The notes: generated by a model from the letters alone, not told the origin. Shown: positions 17,593 through 27,881, numbered from the stretch's first letter. The stretch is DNA of 64,000 bases from Candidatus Rifleibacteriota bacterium (GCA_015233565.1 JADFXM010000029.1:26544-90543), one strand, 5' to 3'. Translations and numbers: made by a program.

Positions 17593-18531
17593 GTGAAACT
17601 CCATTTAGTCGTCAGAAACTTAATCAAACTTGGTTTTTTTTTCTTTTTCGCTTGTTCCAGCATTTGTTTTTCTCAGGCGATTCCTTCGTCAATTGCCTCG
17701 GTCCCGGATTCTTTGCTTCCCAGGTATATCCAGGATGAAGTTGGGCTGATAAAGGAAAACGTCAAACATCAGATTTCTTTGGTTGCGAAAGAAATTGAAA
17801 ACACTCTCACAATTAGAGTTTTCGTTAGAACTGAATATATTGATGACCAGGAAAAATCCCAACATCGAGTTGAATCCTTCTTCTCAGAATGGATTCGAAC
17901 TATTGGGCTTGAAAAGAGAGGGATTTTATTCTTCGCATTATTACCCAGAAATTCTTTGCATGGAATGTTTTTTATCCGGGTTGGAATCGGTTTGAAATAT
18001 TTAATTACGCATGAAATGGGCGAGAAAATTTTAAATCGGGTAATTCTTCCCTCAAACCTGGAAAACAATGATGGAAAAGGTTTTCTGGAAGGAATATTGG
18101 CGATAAAAACAATGCTGATAGACGAACTGAAAGTCAATCCCTTCCCCTCAGGAAAGCCAGGAATTACTTTTAGTATTTCCAATTTTTTGTGGAATTCCAA
18201 AGAAATTGGGTTGGCATTATTGGTTGCAGTTTTTTTAGGCTACCTTCTCTTCTTTATTGAGCGATGTCCAAGATGCAATGGCGTTTTAAGAATATCCAGC
18301 GAAATTCTTAAAGAGCCAGGAAAAGATTCCATCGGTCTTCGCAGAAAGAATTTCGCTTGTGAGTCTTGCGGTTTCAACAGAAGAAAAAAAGAGGCCATTT
18401 ATCCATCGAATTTTCCTGGCTTTATTATGTGGCTATTGGGAAAACGGCAAAACCTAAAAATTAAATCTTCTCTTCCTGATGAAGAAAATAGAAAATCGTC
18501 TTCTGATGATAGACGTATGCCACCAGAATGA
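17593..18531 (+). CDS. TPM-domain membrane protein with zinc ribbon
   Basis: A 312-residue protein with an N-terminal signal segment (LIKLGFFFFFACSSICFSQA), a TPM (YgcG/Psb32-type) domain at about residues 40-175, a membrane helix (EIGLALLVAVFLGYLLFFI) and a cytoplasmic zinc ribbon with CPRC and CESC pairs. TPM domains are found in exported proteins linked to repair or quality control of membrane complexes; some have phosphatase activity. The start codon is GTG with TAGGAAC about ten bases upstream. It ends shortly before the RNase P RNA gene. Function beyond domain family is unknown. Confidence 0.78.
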   Translation: MKLHLVVRNLIKLGFFFFFACSSICFSQAIPSSIASVPDSLLPRYIQDEVGLIKENVKHQISLVAKEIENTLTIRVFVRTEYIDDQEKSQHRVESFFSEWIRTIGLEKRGILFFALLPRNSLHGMFFIRVGIGLKYLITHEMGEKILNRVILPSNLENNDGKGFLEGILAIKTMLIDELKVNPFPSGKPGITFSISNFLWNSKEIGLALLVAVFLGYLLFFIERCPRCNGVLRISSEILKEPGKDSIGLRRKNFACESCGFNRRKKEAIYPSNFPGFIMWLLGKRQNLKIKSSLPDEENRKSSSDDRRMPPE

Positions 18532-18545
18532 AGTAATATATTTAT

Positions 18546-18935
18546 GCAGAGCAGTTGGATGATCGCGATTTATTTGCTGGAAACAGCAGATAAAATGAGG
18601 AAAGTCCGGGCTCCATAGGGCAAGGGCGCTGGATAACGTCCAGGCTTTGATGGGGAAACCCATCAGAGACGGAAAGTGCAACAGAAAATATTCCGCCGAT
18701 GGTCCCTCAAAAAGGGACTCAGGTAAGGGTGAAATGGTGCGGTAAGAGCGCACCGGGCCGCCGGCGACGGTGGGCCTTGGAAAACCCCGCTCGGAGCAAG
18801 ACCTAACAGGGGAAGGGGCTGCCCGCTCCGAAATCAACCCCGGGATGGTCGCTTGAGGACATAGGTAACTATGATCCCAGATAGATGATCGTCACCTCTA
18901 ACGAGGTACAGAACCCGGCTTATAGACTGCTCTGC
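18546..18935 (+). ncRNA. rnpB: RNase P RNA, bacterial type A
   Basis: Catalytic RNA that trims the 5-prime ends of pre-tRNAs. The outer helix P1 is formed by GCAGAGCAGT at the start and ACTGCTCTGC at the end. The universally conserved core is present: GAGGAAAGTCCGGGCTCC near 18596 and ACAGAACCCGGCTTATAG near 18908, and the CR-II/III part with the GGTAAGGGTGAAATGGTGCGG-type block near 18721. Length (390 nt) is usual for type A. A TAATAT box ends seven bases before the start and may be the -10 element. Confidence 0.95.
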
Positions 18936-19148
18936 TTTTATAACCATCTTAACATTTGTGGACTTTCACGTTTTTTCCTAATAATTTATGTAAAGTTCGG
19001 CACTTTTTTTTCCTAACAAATTTTGGAAATTAGCCTTTTAAAAAGATTATGAAGCATTACAAATTAAATTTGAGAACGCAAAACGATGTCCGAAAGCCGA
19101 TTCTCGTAAATGGTGCGTTTTGTTTTCGGATGGTCTAAAAAGAAAAAT

Positions 19149-19219
19149 GGGCACTACAGGATTTGAACCTGTGACCCCCGCCGTGTGAAGGCGATGCTCT
19201 TCCACTGAGCCAAGTGCCC
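19149..19219 (-). tRNA. tRNA-Val (anticodon CAC)
   Basis: Read on the minus strand the 71 bases form a full cloverleaf: acceptor GGGCACT/AGTGCCC, D arm GCTC-AGTGGAAG-AGC, anticodon stem CGCC/GGCG with the loop TTCACAC, so the anticodon is CAC, and T arm ACAGG-TTCAAAT-CCTGT. The CCA end is not encoded. Confidence 0.93.
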
Positions 19220-19296
19220 AATAATAATCATAACATTATCATAATGTGTGCCAAGATTCAAGAAATAATTACAAATAAAATCCAAAGGAGATGGCG

Positions 19297-20247
19297 ATGC
19301 CAAAAATTCTCAAAATAAGGGATTTAATCGGTGCGTTATTCGGTGTTATTCTTTTTTCGATTGCCGTAATGGCGTTCGAAGAGAGATCGACACGCCCCAT
19401 CGTGCACATTCAGGATTTCCACGATGCCCTAGAAGCTGAACAAATTATTGCGGCAGCTCAATCCGTACCTCCGGAACGTAGAATTACTTTTGTTTCCGGC
19501 TATTTTCTTGGCCGAAAATATCATCCGGAAACGCAAAAACGCATAAAAGATTTGCGGTCTAATCCTAATGTGAGATTAGAGGCTTCCAATACCCAACCAC
19601 TCCCTCTCGAAATACTTCCTACAAGCTTGGAATATCTTGATTGTATGACCTATGTAGAACATGTTCTCGCCTTGGCATCATCTGATAGAGCTGATTATAC
19701 CGGCTCTTTCCTCCCAAGATTGGTTGATGTAATGTTCGATGCCAATTCTGAACCTTTGACGAATCACCTTCGAAGTCATTTCACTTCGCACTGGGGTGAC
19801 GTAAACGAAAGAAAAGGTTACATTCTGAATCTTGCCCGCGGACATCCTGCCGCAGTTTCTCGCGAAGTTCTTCTCAATAAAGTTGGCGATAACAAAACAT
19901 ATTATGTGGTAGATCGATTTATGATATCAACTGCACCACAAATTATTTATTATTTTCCCCTGAATGCAATTCTCGAAAGAAGAGTCGATCTTTCATCCGG
20001 CGATATTCTTGCTTTGATTACTGATAAAGAAGGTCTTGATGTGTCACACATGGCATTTTTTATTTTACAGCATGGAAAAAGGCTATTTCGCCATGCCTCC
20101 TATTCAAAAAATATTATTACTGAAGAGGATTTCGAGACATTTTTACGACAGAAAAAAGATCTTAAAGGTTTGATGGTATTCAGGCCCATACTCAAAGCTC
20201 CTCCTCCCCCAAATTATCAATTCGTTGAAAACAGCCACTTAAAGTAA
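19297..20247 (+). CDS. DUF1460 amidase-like exported protein
   Basis: A 316-residue protein of the DUF1460 family, NlpC/P60-like cysteine hydrolases described as N-acetylmuramoyl-L-alanine amidase-like. The likely catalytic cysteine is C116 in EYLDCMTYVEHVLAL, and the likely histidine is in GLDVSHMAFFI, followed by FRHASYSK. The N terminus has a membrane/signal segment (DLIGALFGVILFSIAVMAF). Of two ATGs six bases apart, the second (19297) is chosen because AAGGAG touches the first and lies seven bases before the second. Upstream is the tRNA-Val gene on the other strand. Substrate is probably peptidoglycan or its recycled fragments. Confidence 0.84.
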   Translation: MPKILKIRDLIGALFGVILFSIAVMAFEERSTRPIVHIQDFHDALEAEQIIAAAQSVPPERRITFVSGYFLGRKYHPETQKRIKDLRSNPNVRLEASNTQPLPLEILPTSLEYLDCMTYVEHVLALASSDRADYTGSFLPRLVDVMFDANSEPLTNHLRSHFTSHWGDVNERKGYILNLARGHPAAVSREVLLNKVGDNKTYYVVDRFMISTAPQIIYYFPLNAILERRVDLSSGDILALITDKEGLDVSHMAFFILQHGKRLFRHASYSKNIITEEDFETFLRQKKDLKGLMVFRPILKAPPPPNYQFVENSHLK

Positions 20248-20627
20248 GTTTTTTCTTTGTACTAATTAGATTGCATGGGAATTTTCTTTCCGAAGGCTTT
20301 TCCTCGAAGAAATTCGGGGCTCCTCATTCGTTTTTTTGAACGAACTTCCCAAAATCGTAAGTTAAATAACGTCTGAAACTCTACTCTTTAGAAAACTTTA
20401 CTGGACACTTTTCTGAAAAATCCGTAAGATTAAAATATATCTCCTATAACCTCAAAAAATTGGGGGTTCGTGCGTTATATGGCGTAATTAGTGACCCTGA
20501 ATACTTGTTTTGGGTCGATTATTACCTTCAAAAACCCTGGTTTAAGCGTTTTGATAAAACAATTTTCCCCAACAGATTCACAAAAAAAAATAAATAAAAA
20601 ATACCGTTATTCAAGGAGCAGGAAATA
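20248..20627. other. Intergenic gap, nothing recognised
   Basis: About 380 bases of A/T-rich DNA between two plus-strand genes. I find no gene, no RNA fold and no convincing promoter. A TTCGTT...AACGAA stem near 20328 has its T run in the loop and is not a terminator. Confidence 0.4.
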
Positions 20628-23210
20628 ATGATTAGACGACAAAAGCAGGTTCTCGGTGGATTTTTGTTTTTTTTCATATTCGCATTAGTTTTTTCTTGTT
20701 GTTCTTTCTCTGCTCCATTAGCCCAGGTGACGTTTATTGATGTCGGTCAGGGCGATTCAATTTTAATCCGTACCAAGGAAAAAAACATTTTGATCGACGC
20801 AGGTGATGATCGTTTCAACACTGGAAAAGGCATAATCCTCCCTCTTTTAAAAAAATTGGGAATTAATAAAATTGATACTGCAGTTATTTCACATCCTCAC
20901 CGTGACCATTTCGGCGGCTTCCTGGATATGATCCCAGAAATTCCAATCGGAGAATTCTTATATTCTGCCGATTATCAAAGCGGTGGCGATGCCGGACAAA
21001 CGGCCGGAGGGGATGAACAGCTCTATAAAAAACTTGTTGCCTTGATTCAGGCAAAGAATATTCCCTATAACGTTCCTGCCAAAGGATCCCAACTAAACTG
21101 GGGAACAGGGGTTACTGCTGAAGTTCTGCGCGTCGGTTTTCCACCCTACACTCCACCTACCCATTCCAATCCGACACATCCACCTACTTCCCCTAATCCT
21201 AATCCTCTTCCACCAGCACTTAAAGTCAATGCGAACGAACTTTCTTTGATAATAAAATTTACCGCAGGAAAAACAAGCTACGTCTTTACCGGAGATTCCG
21301 AAATTAATGCTGAGACTCAGGTTGTAAGTGATTTCAGAGATAAATTAAAATGCACCGTTCTCAAGTCTCCCCACCACGGCAGCCGCACTTCCTCAAGCAA
21401 CGCTTTCATGGATGCAGTTCAACCCGAATACGCCGTCATCTCCGTAGGAAAAGACAACTCCTACGGACATCCTAACCAGGAAACCCTCGACAAATATGCT
21501 TCTTATAAAATCAAAGTCTTTCGAACCGATGAAGATGGCACAGTTGATACTGTTACCGATGGAACACAGATTAATTTTTCTTCCAATCAAACCCCTCTCG
21601 CGTTTGTAGGAGATCACCAAATTTTATCTCTGACAAATAATTCCGCGACACTCGCATGGCAAACTAACAAACTTTCTAATTCACAGATAAAATTTGGAAT
21701 TGGAACCTACACTGAATCCAGACTAATCCTCGAAGCAACTGCAAGTCACGCAATTTCTGTTTCAGGATTAAAGCCTGACACCAGTTATCAATTTATCATT
21801 TTTTCGCGCGACTCCAGAATTAATAATCAATTGATTGCCAAAGAGGGAGAATTCAAAACTCCGGCCACTGACTGTAATCCTCTCCCAAAGATTTCGAATA
21901 TTTCGACTTCTGCAAAAAGCATTTATTTCAAGCGACCTTTTAAATTTTCTTCAGTGCTTCAAAATCCAGCTTCCCAAGAAGTTTCAGGTTTGCGCTTAGA
22001 AATTTATCAGAAGAGTATTATTTCCGAAAATTTAATTGCCTCTAAAGAAGGAATAAACCTTCCTACCGCAGCGACAAGCAATAAAATTGATTTTGATTTG
22101 AACGTTTCACAAATTGGCAAGGTTGAGTTATTCGCTGTTCTGAAAAAAGACTCGAAAATTGTTGACACTTCTTCTCTTAATATTGTTGTCTCACCAAAAG
22201 TTGTTTGGGTTGATTGTGCTCATGGCAACAAAGATTTCTTTACTGGTGCCTTTTCAGGAATGAAATTAGATCTCTTCAAGACATTGGGAATAGAATTTCA
22301 TAGCATTTCTGACAACCGGGGAATTGCTTCCAATACCTTTAAAGAAGCCTTTTCTTTAATTATTCCACATCCCGAGACTGCCTTTAATCCTACCGAAATT
22401 TCAGCTATCCACGATTACCTTTCTAAGGGTGGCTCTGTGATGCTGTTCGGCCAGGCTAATTTCAAGGATACAAGCCATTCTGGCTTTTTGAATGATCTTT
22501 TAAAAGGAATCGGCAGTGGAATAAGGTTTAATCTTGATGAGGTTTGCGACCCTACGAATAATGTTGGGTTCCCCTGGGGAGTGGTCATCCAAAAATTCCC
22601 TTCTTCGATTGCTCAGGGAATTTCGAAAATTATTGCCAGGAATAGCTGTTCATTACTTAATTCAAAAATGGAAGGTTTAACCGCTTCGAAGAATATACAG
22701 ATTCTTGCGACCGGAGATGAAGATTCCTACGAGGTTAACGGGACTCAAACCTCCGATTCCTGGGTTTATGCCTCCCATACTCCGATTTTACCAATCCCGG
22801 TAGTCGCGTGTGAAGACCTTGGAGCTGGTAGAGTAGCCTGTTTCGGAGGAAAACTCTATGGTGAAAAAAGCTACGAACGCTCTTCTTCCGATGGACAAAA
22901 TTCCGACTTCAATCGAATTGTCATTTCCTGGTTGATGCAGGCAAAAGACAAGGATCTGAGAAGTCTTATTATTGCAGCATCCGAACTTGAATTTCTCCAG
23001 GATCCCGAATTGCAAAGCATTCGATATGAGGCCATTAAATCCCGCGCCCTTGAACTGTTTGAAATCGATCTTCAGGAAAATTCACAGGACCTTATTAAAG
23101 ATGCTTTCAATGGTCAATCTGGTCAGACAGTTGATAATTTGAAAAATGATTTTAAAGATTCCTTGCTATTCAAAAAAATCCATGATGAAGGAAAACTTTT
23201 CGATTTCTGA
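20628..23210 (+). CDS. Exported ComEC-type MBL hydrolase, multidomain
   Basis: An 860-residue secreted protein. After a signal segment (residues 10-27; the CCS at 24-26 could be a lipobox) comes a metallo-beta-lactamase domain of the ComEC/Rec2 C-terminal type: FIDVGQGDSILI, H89-x-H91-x-D93-H94 as metal ligands, FTGDSE and LKSPHHGSRTSSS. A Pro-rich insertion (PTHSNPTHPPTSPNPNPLPP) interrupts it. Then follow a fibronectin-III-like domain (about 325-415), an Ig-like segment and a C-terminal alpha/beta domain resembling glutamine-amidotransferase/DUF4350 folds (VWVDCAHGNKDFFTGAF, about 525 on). The ComEC membrane domain is missing, so it is not the DNA-uptake channel; an extracellular nuclease or phosphodiesterase role is inferred. 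AAGGAG precedes the ATG. Confidence 0.78.
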   Translation: MIRRQKQVLGGFLFFFIFALVFSCCSFSAPLAQVTFIDVGQGDSILIRTKEKNILIDAGDDRFNTGKGIILPLLKKLGINKIDTAVISHPHRDHFGGFLDMIPEIPIGEFLYSADYQSGGDAGQTAGGDEQLYKKLVALIQAKNIPYNVPAKGSQLNWGTGVTAEVLRVGFPPYTPPTHSNPTHPPTSPNPNPLPPALKVNANELSLIIKFTAGKTSYVFTGDSEINAETQVVSDFRDKLKCTVLKSPHHGSRTSSSNAFMDAVQPEYAVISVGKDNSYGHPNQETLDKYASYKIKVFRTDEDGTVDTVTDGTQINFSSNQTPLAFVGDHQILSLTNNSATLAWQTNKLSNSQIKFGIGTYTESRLILEATASHAISVSGLKPDTSYQFIIFSRDSRINNQLIAKEGEFKTPATDCNPLPKISNISTSAKSIYFKRPFKFSSVLQNPASQEVSGLRLEIYQKSIISENLIASKEGINLPTAATSNKIDFDLNVSQIGKVELFAVLKKDSKIVDTSSLNIVVSPKVVWVDCAHGNKDFFTGAFSGMKLDLFKTLGIEFHSISDNRGIASNTFKEAFSLIIPHPETAFNPTEISAIHDYLSKGGSVMLFGQANFKDTSHSGFLNDLLKGIGSGIRFNLDEVCDPTNNVGFPWGVVIQKFPSSIAQGISKIIARNSCSLLNSKMEGLTASKNIQILATGDEDSYEVNGTQTSDSWVYASHTPILPIPVVACEDLGAGRVACFGGKLYGEKSYERSSSDGQNSDFNRIVISWLMQAKDKDLRSLIIAASELEFLQDPELQSIRYEAIKSRALELFEIDLQENSQDLIKDAFNGQSGQTVDNLKNDFKDSLLFKKIHDEGKLFDF

Positions 23211-23432
23211 AAAACTATCCTTGCTTAATTCTTGCTAAGCGTTTTCAAAGATTCAGGGCAGTCCTGAACTTATTACTAAATAGCCAGTTTAGGGTAACGG
23301 TTCCTTTTCCGAATGATGCTCAAGACTCAGTTGTTGAAGGGAGTTTAAGCGACTATGGAAATATGGATTTATTTGCCTGTTCCGCTGCTGAATGCCACAC
23401 CAGATCTAGAGGATTGCAGTAACCAATAAAAC

Positions 23433-25706
23433 TCAACCCAGATTAGGGGACACCTCCGGATCAGAATTCGCAGGTTTTGGTCGAGGAGGAAGATTCTTTG
23501 CTGAAATCACTTTAGGGGGTTCTGGTGGTGGCCCTATAAGTTTGTTTCCGCCAGGGTTCATCTCCTCTTCTGGAAGCGTTTCAAGAATAAAATTGGAAAG
23601 CATTCTCTTCAAATCTTCAGAAACCATAGTTAAATGTTTTGTTACCTTCGCAAGTTCCTGAATGTTATCTTTCTGGGTTTGCAGGGATGATAAAACGTCA
23701 TCCACTTCGTTTGTCGTTGTTTTTATTGAGAGCGACAAATTTTCCACGGCCATACTGACTGATTCGATGTTCTTGCTTTGTTCCGCTCCGGATTTACTGA
23801 TATCCTGAACCATAACATTAACGTTTTCCGAAGCTAAACCGATTTCATCGAGAAGAAGGCCTGCGCGGTTAATGATTCCAACACCTTCCTGAACTTTTTC
23901 TTTTCCAAGGCTCATTTCTTCTACAGCTTTGTTAGTTTTTTGCTGAATTTCTCCAATAAGGGCACCAATTTCTTCAGCCGCTTTCGCACTTTGCTCTGCA
24001 AGCTTCTTTACATTTTCAGCGACTACTACAAAACCTTTCCCTTGTTCACCGGCTCTTGCAGCTTCTATTGCTGCGTTTAAGGCAAGTAAGTTCGTTTGGC
24101 GGGAAATTGCGGTAATTGTTAAAACGATTTTTCCGATTTTTCTTGATTGAGCTCTCAATTCCTCCAGCACTCGAGAGGAATCCCCAACCGCCCGTTCTAT
24201 TCCCTTTATTGTTGATGAGGCTTCCCTGACTGATTCCATGCCCTGGGCGGCTTTGATTCGATTCTGAACTGATTCCTCATAGGCGCGATTCGATCGTTTT
24301 GCAACCAATTGCGCGTTTGCAGAAATTTCCTGTATGGCTGCGGCAGTTTTCTCAAGGGTCAACGAGGAAAGTTTCGAAGCTTTGGTTATTCTCTGCGTGT
24401 TGCCAAGTATTTTTAAAACTGAATCATTTTCCTGCCCGGTCGCATCCGAAATCTGGTTTGCCATTGCAAACAGGCGATTGATGATGTCCTGTATCTGAAG
24501 CAAAAACCTTTGAATATATGCAATAAAACGATTGAATCGGTCTGAGACTTCAGTGACTTCATCATGTCCTTGAGTTAATATTCTTCTGGTTAAATCTCCA
24601 CGGCCACGTGAAATTTCTTCAAGCCCACTTGAAACACCCTGAATCGATTTAACTACCCCCCGGATTACTAGCATGTTTATTGCAGTCATAATCAAAAGCC
24701 CAAAAATTATCAGAAACATTGAAAAATCCTGAGCTTTGTCAAGAGTACTTAATGCTCCCTTTGTATTAATTATTGTCATTAGAATCCATTTGGTTGTTCG
24801 TATCGGAACGGAAACAACCAAAAGATGCGAAAATTCAGTTTTCAAAAACTCTTCTACTGGTGCGGTTGAGCCTGTAATTTTAGAACTTAATAAATTCTTC
24901 CCTTCCTCTATCGGTTGTCTTAAAAAGGGTTCATTTTGATTTGTAAAAATATTGTTTTGGGGATCAAGAACATAATTGGGGTTTTTATGTGCGAGGTAAG
25001 CCCCATTTTGTGATGGTTCAGTTGTTAAAATCGCTGTTTCACCACCCAGACCTTCAGTTAAACCCGGAATTGAACTGAAAATGGATTCAAGATTTATTCC
25101 AATAAGCACCAAACCTATGGATTTGTTTTCATGGGTGATTACCTTCCCAAAATAAACAAACCTGGTTTGAACCTCCTCAAAATCCATTAAAAATACCGGG
25201 GAAATAAACAAATCTTCGGGAGTAAGGCTTGCAATTGAAATAAAGGGCACTATTGGTTCAATTGAATTTTTCTGATTGGAAAGGATTTTTCCATTTTTTC
25301 CAATTCGGAGAATTACTTCATTCTTTGAATTAATAAACATAATTTCATGAAGTTTCTCAGGTGTTTCTTCCCCTGAAAGGAAGTTTTTTATTAGTCCCGA
25401 GATATTTTCACGCCACTGATTGATTGAATCTTGTGCTTCTGGTTTTAAATAATTCCATGTAAAATATTGAACTGTAGAATTTAGCTTTGAAATAAAATTA
25501 ACCACGTCAATTTGTTTTTGAACAAATCCGTTAATGTGTTTTGTTTCACTTTGAAGAATAGTTTGGATTTGCAATGGAATTTGGTGCGCGACGGCTTCTC
25601 TCACTCTTCCTGAAGTGTACCAGTTTAATCCGAATAGGATAAACGAAACCATCACCATTGTTACAAAAAGGCGGGTTTTAATTTTTAAATCAGCAAAAAA
25701 ATTCAT
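23433..25706 (-). CDS. Methyl-accepting chemotaxis protein
   Basis: A 757-residue transducer. An N-terminal membrane helix (residues 9-26), a long periplasmic sensor of the dCache type (about 30-320), a second helix (FSMFLIIFGLLIMTAINMLVI), a HAMP domain and the cytoplasmic signalling domain follow in order. The hairpin tip contains LLALNAAIEAARAGEQGKGF and VVVAENVKKLAEQSAKAAEEI, the diagnostic MCP sequence that contacts CheA/CheW. The C-terminal tail is long and Pro-rich (GPPPEPPKV, PPRPKP). No che gene is adjacent, so it is an orphan receptor of a chemotaxis or pilus-motility array encoded elsewhere. Ligand unknown. Confidence 0.94.
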   Translation of the reverse strand: MNFFADLKIKTRLFVTMVMVSFILFGLNWYTSGRVREAVAHQIPLQIQTILQSETKHINGFVQKQIDVVNFISKLNSTVQYFTWNYLKPEAQDSINQWRENISGLIKNFLSGEETPEKLHEIMFINSKNEVILRIGKNGKILSNQKNSIEPIVPFISIASLTPEDLFISPVFLMDFEEVQTRFVYFGKVITHENKSIGLVLIGINLESIFSSIPGLTEGLGGETAILTTEPSQNGAYLAHKNPNYVLDPQNNIFTNQNEPFLRQPIEEGKNLLSSKITGSTAPVEEFLKTEFSHLLVVSVPIRTTKWILMTIINTKGALSTLDKAQDFSMFLIIFGLLIMTAINMLVIRGVVKSIQGVSSGLEEISRGRGDLTRRILTQGHDEVTEVSDRFNRFIAYIQRFLLQIQDIINRLFAMANQISDATGQENDSVLKILGNTQRITKASKLSSLTLEKTAAAIQEISANAQLVAKRSNRAYEESVQNRIKAAQGMESVREASSTIKGIERAVGDSSRVLEELRAQSRKIGKIVLTITAISRQTNLLALNAAIEAARAGEQGKGFVVVAENVKKLAEQSAKAAEEIGALIGEIQQKTNKAVEEMSLGKEKVQEGVGIINRAGLLLDEIGLASENVNVMVQDISKSGAEQSKNIESVSMAVENLSLSIKTTTNEVDDVLSSLQTQKDNIQELAKVTKHLTMVSEDLKRMLSNFILETLPEEEMNPGGNKLIGPPPEPPKVISAKNLPPRPKPANSDPEVSPNLG

Positions 25707-26077
25707 TTAATTTCCAGAAAATTCATTATTTTTTCAATCAGTTAATCTGAAAAAATTCAATCAAAGAGACCTTTGGCCTGGAATTACTATTATACTGTGT
25801 TTATTACTTCATTTTAAGGAATGTTCTTACGGAAATCCTTATTCAGAGACTAGTCAAATCCTAACATAAATCGAAGCAATAACCATTTTTCTTTTTCTTG
25901 CCAATAGGAACAGCTTTAGTTGTTAAATCCCCTTTCCATGACAGTTGCCAAGGGGTTCTCGGGAATTTGCTCCTGTGTTGAACTAGTTTTTGCTCCGGTA
26001 TTAACCCCCAAATATTGTAATAATACCTTCTTATAGTATTTAATTGAATTCTTTAGATGGTGTCAACAAATTCTTTT
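25707..26077. other. Intergenic gap before the chemotaxis receptor gene
   Basis: No gene seen. A perfect minus-strand TATAAT at 25789-25794 is placed to start the receptor transcript about 75 bases before its ATG; the matching -35 box is poor. The rest shows nothing. Confidence 0.35.
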
Positions 26078-27553
26078 TCAGGAGGCAAAATCTTGTTCGG
26101 GCAAAACCTTATTTCCAATTTCATTTGTATTTCCTGATTTTATTACCATTGCAGAAAGAGATGGAATCCGAATAACTTCCCCAGCTTTTAATTTCTTCCG
26201 CTTCCCCAAATTATTTACTTCGCTGAGAGTTGATACTCCAACATTAAATTTGCTTGCAACAGTTTTTAGGGTTTCTCCCTTTTTGACCTTGTAAATTTTG
26301 CTGTTGCGCAATAAGGACGCTCTTCTTTCCCTGGCTCTTCTAGACCTTTCAGCTTCAGCTCGCTTGGCTGATTCAACATTCATGGCGTATTGGAGATAGT
26401 TTGTATCAAATCCCTCCTGAATGCGCCCTTCAAGAAAATCCCGAACTCCGAGATAGACTCCTTGAGCAAGTCTCATTTGCCCATTTTGATCCTTTAAATA
26501 CCAGGCATCCTGATTGTTGGAAGTATATCCTAATTCTACCAGAATAGATGGGAGTGCTACTGAATGCAAAACTTTAAAACCTGCGCGCTTTACTCCCGCA
26601 TTAGGCAATCCGGGGTTTGAGTAAGCCAATCTCCTGCTCATTTTTTCTGCCAATTGTCTGCTTTTAAACATCGTTGAAGCTTGTTGTTTCCAAAAACTTG
26701 GTTTGTTCGCAGATGGGTTTATTGATTCATATACCCCCCCAATTGCGTCCTGCTGGTTTTCCTGATCGGCAATCTGCCTTTCAGCTTCTCCAATTGCTCC
26801 CCTGGGCGATTCGTAATAAACCTCAGTTCCTCTCACACATCTTTTTGAATTATAATTTGCATGGACACTAACAAATACGTCTGCACCTAACTGCTCTGCA
26901 ATTTGCGATCTTCGTTGAAGGGGAATAATATAATCCCCTGAGCGCGACAGAACTGCTTTGTATCTAGGATCACGATCAAAAAATGATTTTATCAATTTCC
27001 CCATTCGTAGAACATAATCTTTCTCAACAATTCCATTGTGGGTTGCCCCTGGATCTTCTCCACCATGACCAGGATCAATCAACACTATCTTGATATTTTG
27101 GGCTTTCAGTTTCGCTATCTCCAGTTTTTCATCCTGGCGCCGCTGGGCTTGTGCGGTTTGTGATTCACTCAGCATAATTACTATTCGATCAGGTTTTTGG
27201 GGTGCTTTGGGAAGTAAGAAATTTTTATACTGGACTGACGGAGGTAGTTTAAACGCTATGCGAACTCCTGCTCCTTGTATCTCCTGGACTTTTAGCTGCG
27301 AAATGAATGAATTGTTCAGCATAAAATTTTTCTGTCCAGGGCGGAAATTCCCATTTTCAATGTCAAAAAAGAAGGTGCCATCTTCTAAGGCTCTTACTGG
27401 CGAAACTGCAGGGGTCCAGCTGAGGTCAAAAACTATCTGGGCCTCTTCAGGGCTTTGCCAAAACCTGATGTCTGTAATTCGATTATCTTGGGAAAAAGCA
27501 ACCTGACTGATAAAAATAAATATCGAGGCCATGGAAATTAATTTTCTGACCAT
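26078..27553 (-). CDS. N-acetylmuramoyl-L-alanine amidase, AMIN-Amidase_3-LysM
   Basis: A 491-residue exported peptidoglycan amidase. The order is signal peptide (residues 1-22), AMIN domain (about 25-135, localises the enzyme in the envelope), Amidase_3 catalytic domain and LysM repeat. Zinc ligands are in IDPGHGGEDPG (His), the glutamate of GIVEKDY and SVHANYN (His); the catalytic glutamate is in LVELGYTSN. The LysM repeat KIYKVKKGETLKTVASKF begins near residue 425. The ATG at 27553 is preferred to the in-frame TTG 18 bases upstream because the GGAG tract lies between them. A second, different Amidase_3 gene lies at 31886. Likely role: splitting septal peptidoglycan. Confidence 0.93.
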   Translation of the reverse strand: MVRKLISMASIFIFISQVAFSQDNRITDIRFWQSPEEAQIVFDLSWTPAVSPVRALEDGTFFFDIENGNFRPGQKNFMLNNSFISQLKVQEIQGAGVRIAFKLPPSVQYKNFLLPKAPQKPDRIVIMLSESQTAQAQRRQDEKLEIAKLKAQNIKIVLIDPGHGGEDPGATHNGIVEKDYVLRMGKLIKSFFDRDPRYKAVLSRSGDYIIPLQRRSQIAEQLGADVFVSVHANYNSKRCVRGTEVYYESPRGAIGEAERQIADQENQQDAIGGVYESINPSANKPSFWKQQASTMFKSRQLAEKMSRRLAYSNPGLPNAGVKRAGFKVLHSVALPSILVELGYTSNNQDAWYLKDQNGQMRLAQGVYLGVRDFLEGRIQEGFDTNYLQYAMNVESAKRAEAERSRRARERRASLLRNSKIYKVKKGETLKTVASKFNVGVSTLSEVNNLGKRKKLKAGEVIRIPSLSAMVIKSGNTNEIGNKVLPEQDFAS

Positions 27554-27881
27554 TTTTTTTGACTCCTTCAACCAAAGCGATCAACTTTGGTGATTATTAT
27601 CGCTTCTTTGTATCTCCCCATTTTTTGAGGGATACATTCCTTTTTCAACATTCGATAACTGTATATCGGTGTTATGTGGTTGGAAATTTATCTTCATGAA
27701 GCTTCTTGCAATAATGTATAAAATTTGCTCAACCAAGTTGGCAAAACTCTGTATTAATGAATATTGGGAAAAATTTCACGAACGTGCCTCTGTTCAGTAA
27801 TCTGTGAGAAAGTTAGGCACTAATTTGTAAATGCAATTGTTCAGAATTTCATTATGATAGAAAAGTTTAAAAATTATTTCT
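27554..27881. other. Intergenic gap with a decayed family A repeat
   Basis: Positions 27698 to about 27793 resemble family A: GAAGCTTCTTGCAATAATG at the left and AAAAATTTCACGAACG toward the right, but the right inverted end is lost. No gene, terminator or RNA is visible in the rest. Confidence 0.45.

Noticed and set aside
19078..19137. A possible pseudoknot (CAAAACG/CGTTTTG with TCCGAAA/TTTCGGA) between rnpB and tRNA-Val
   Set aside because: The stems are only 7 bp, the order is that of crossing helices and A/T content is high; no conserved RNA element is evident.
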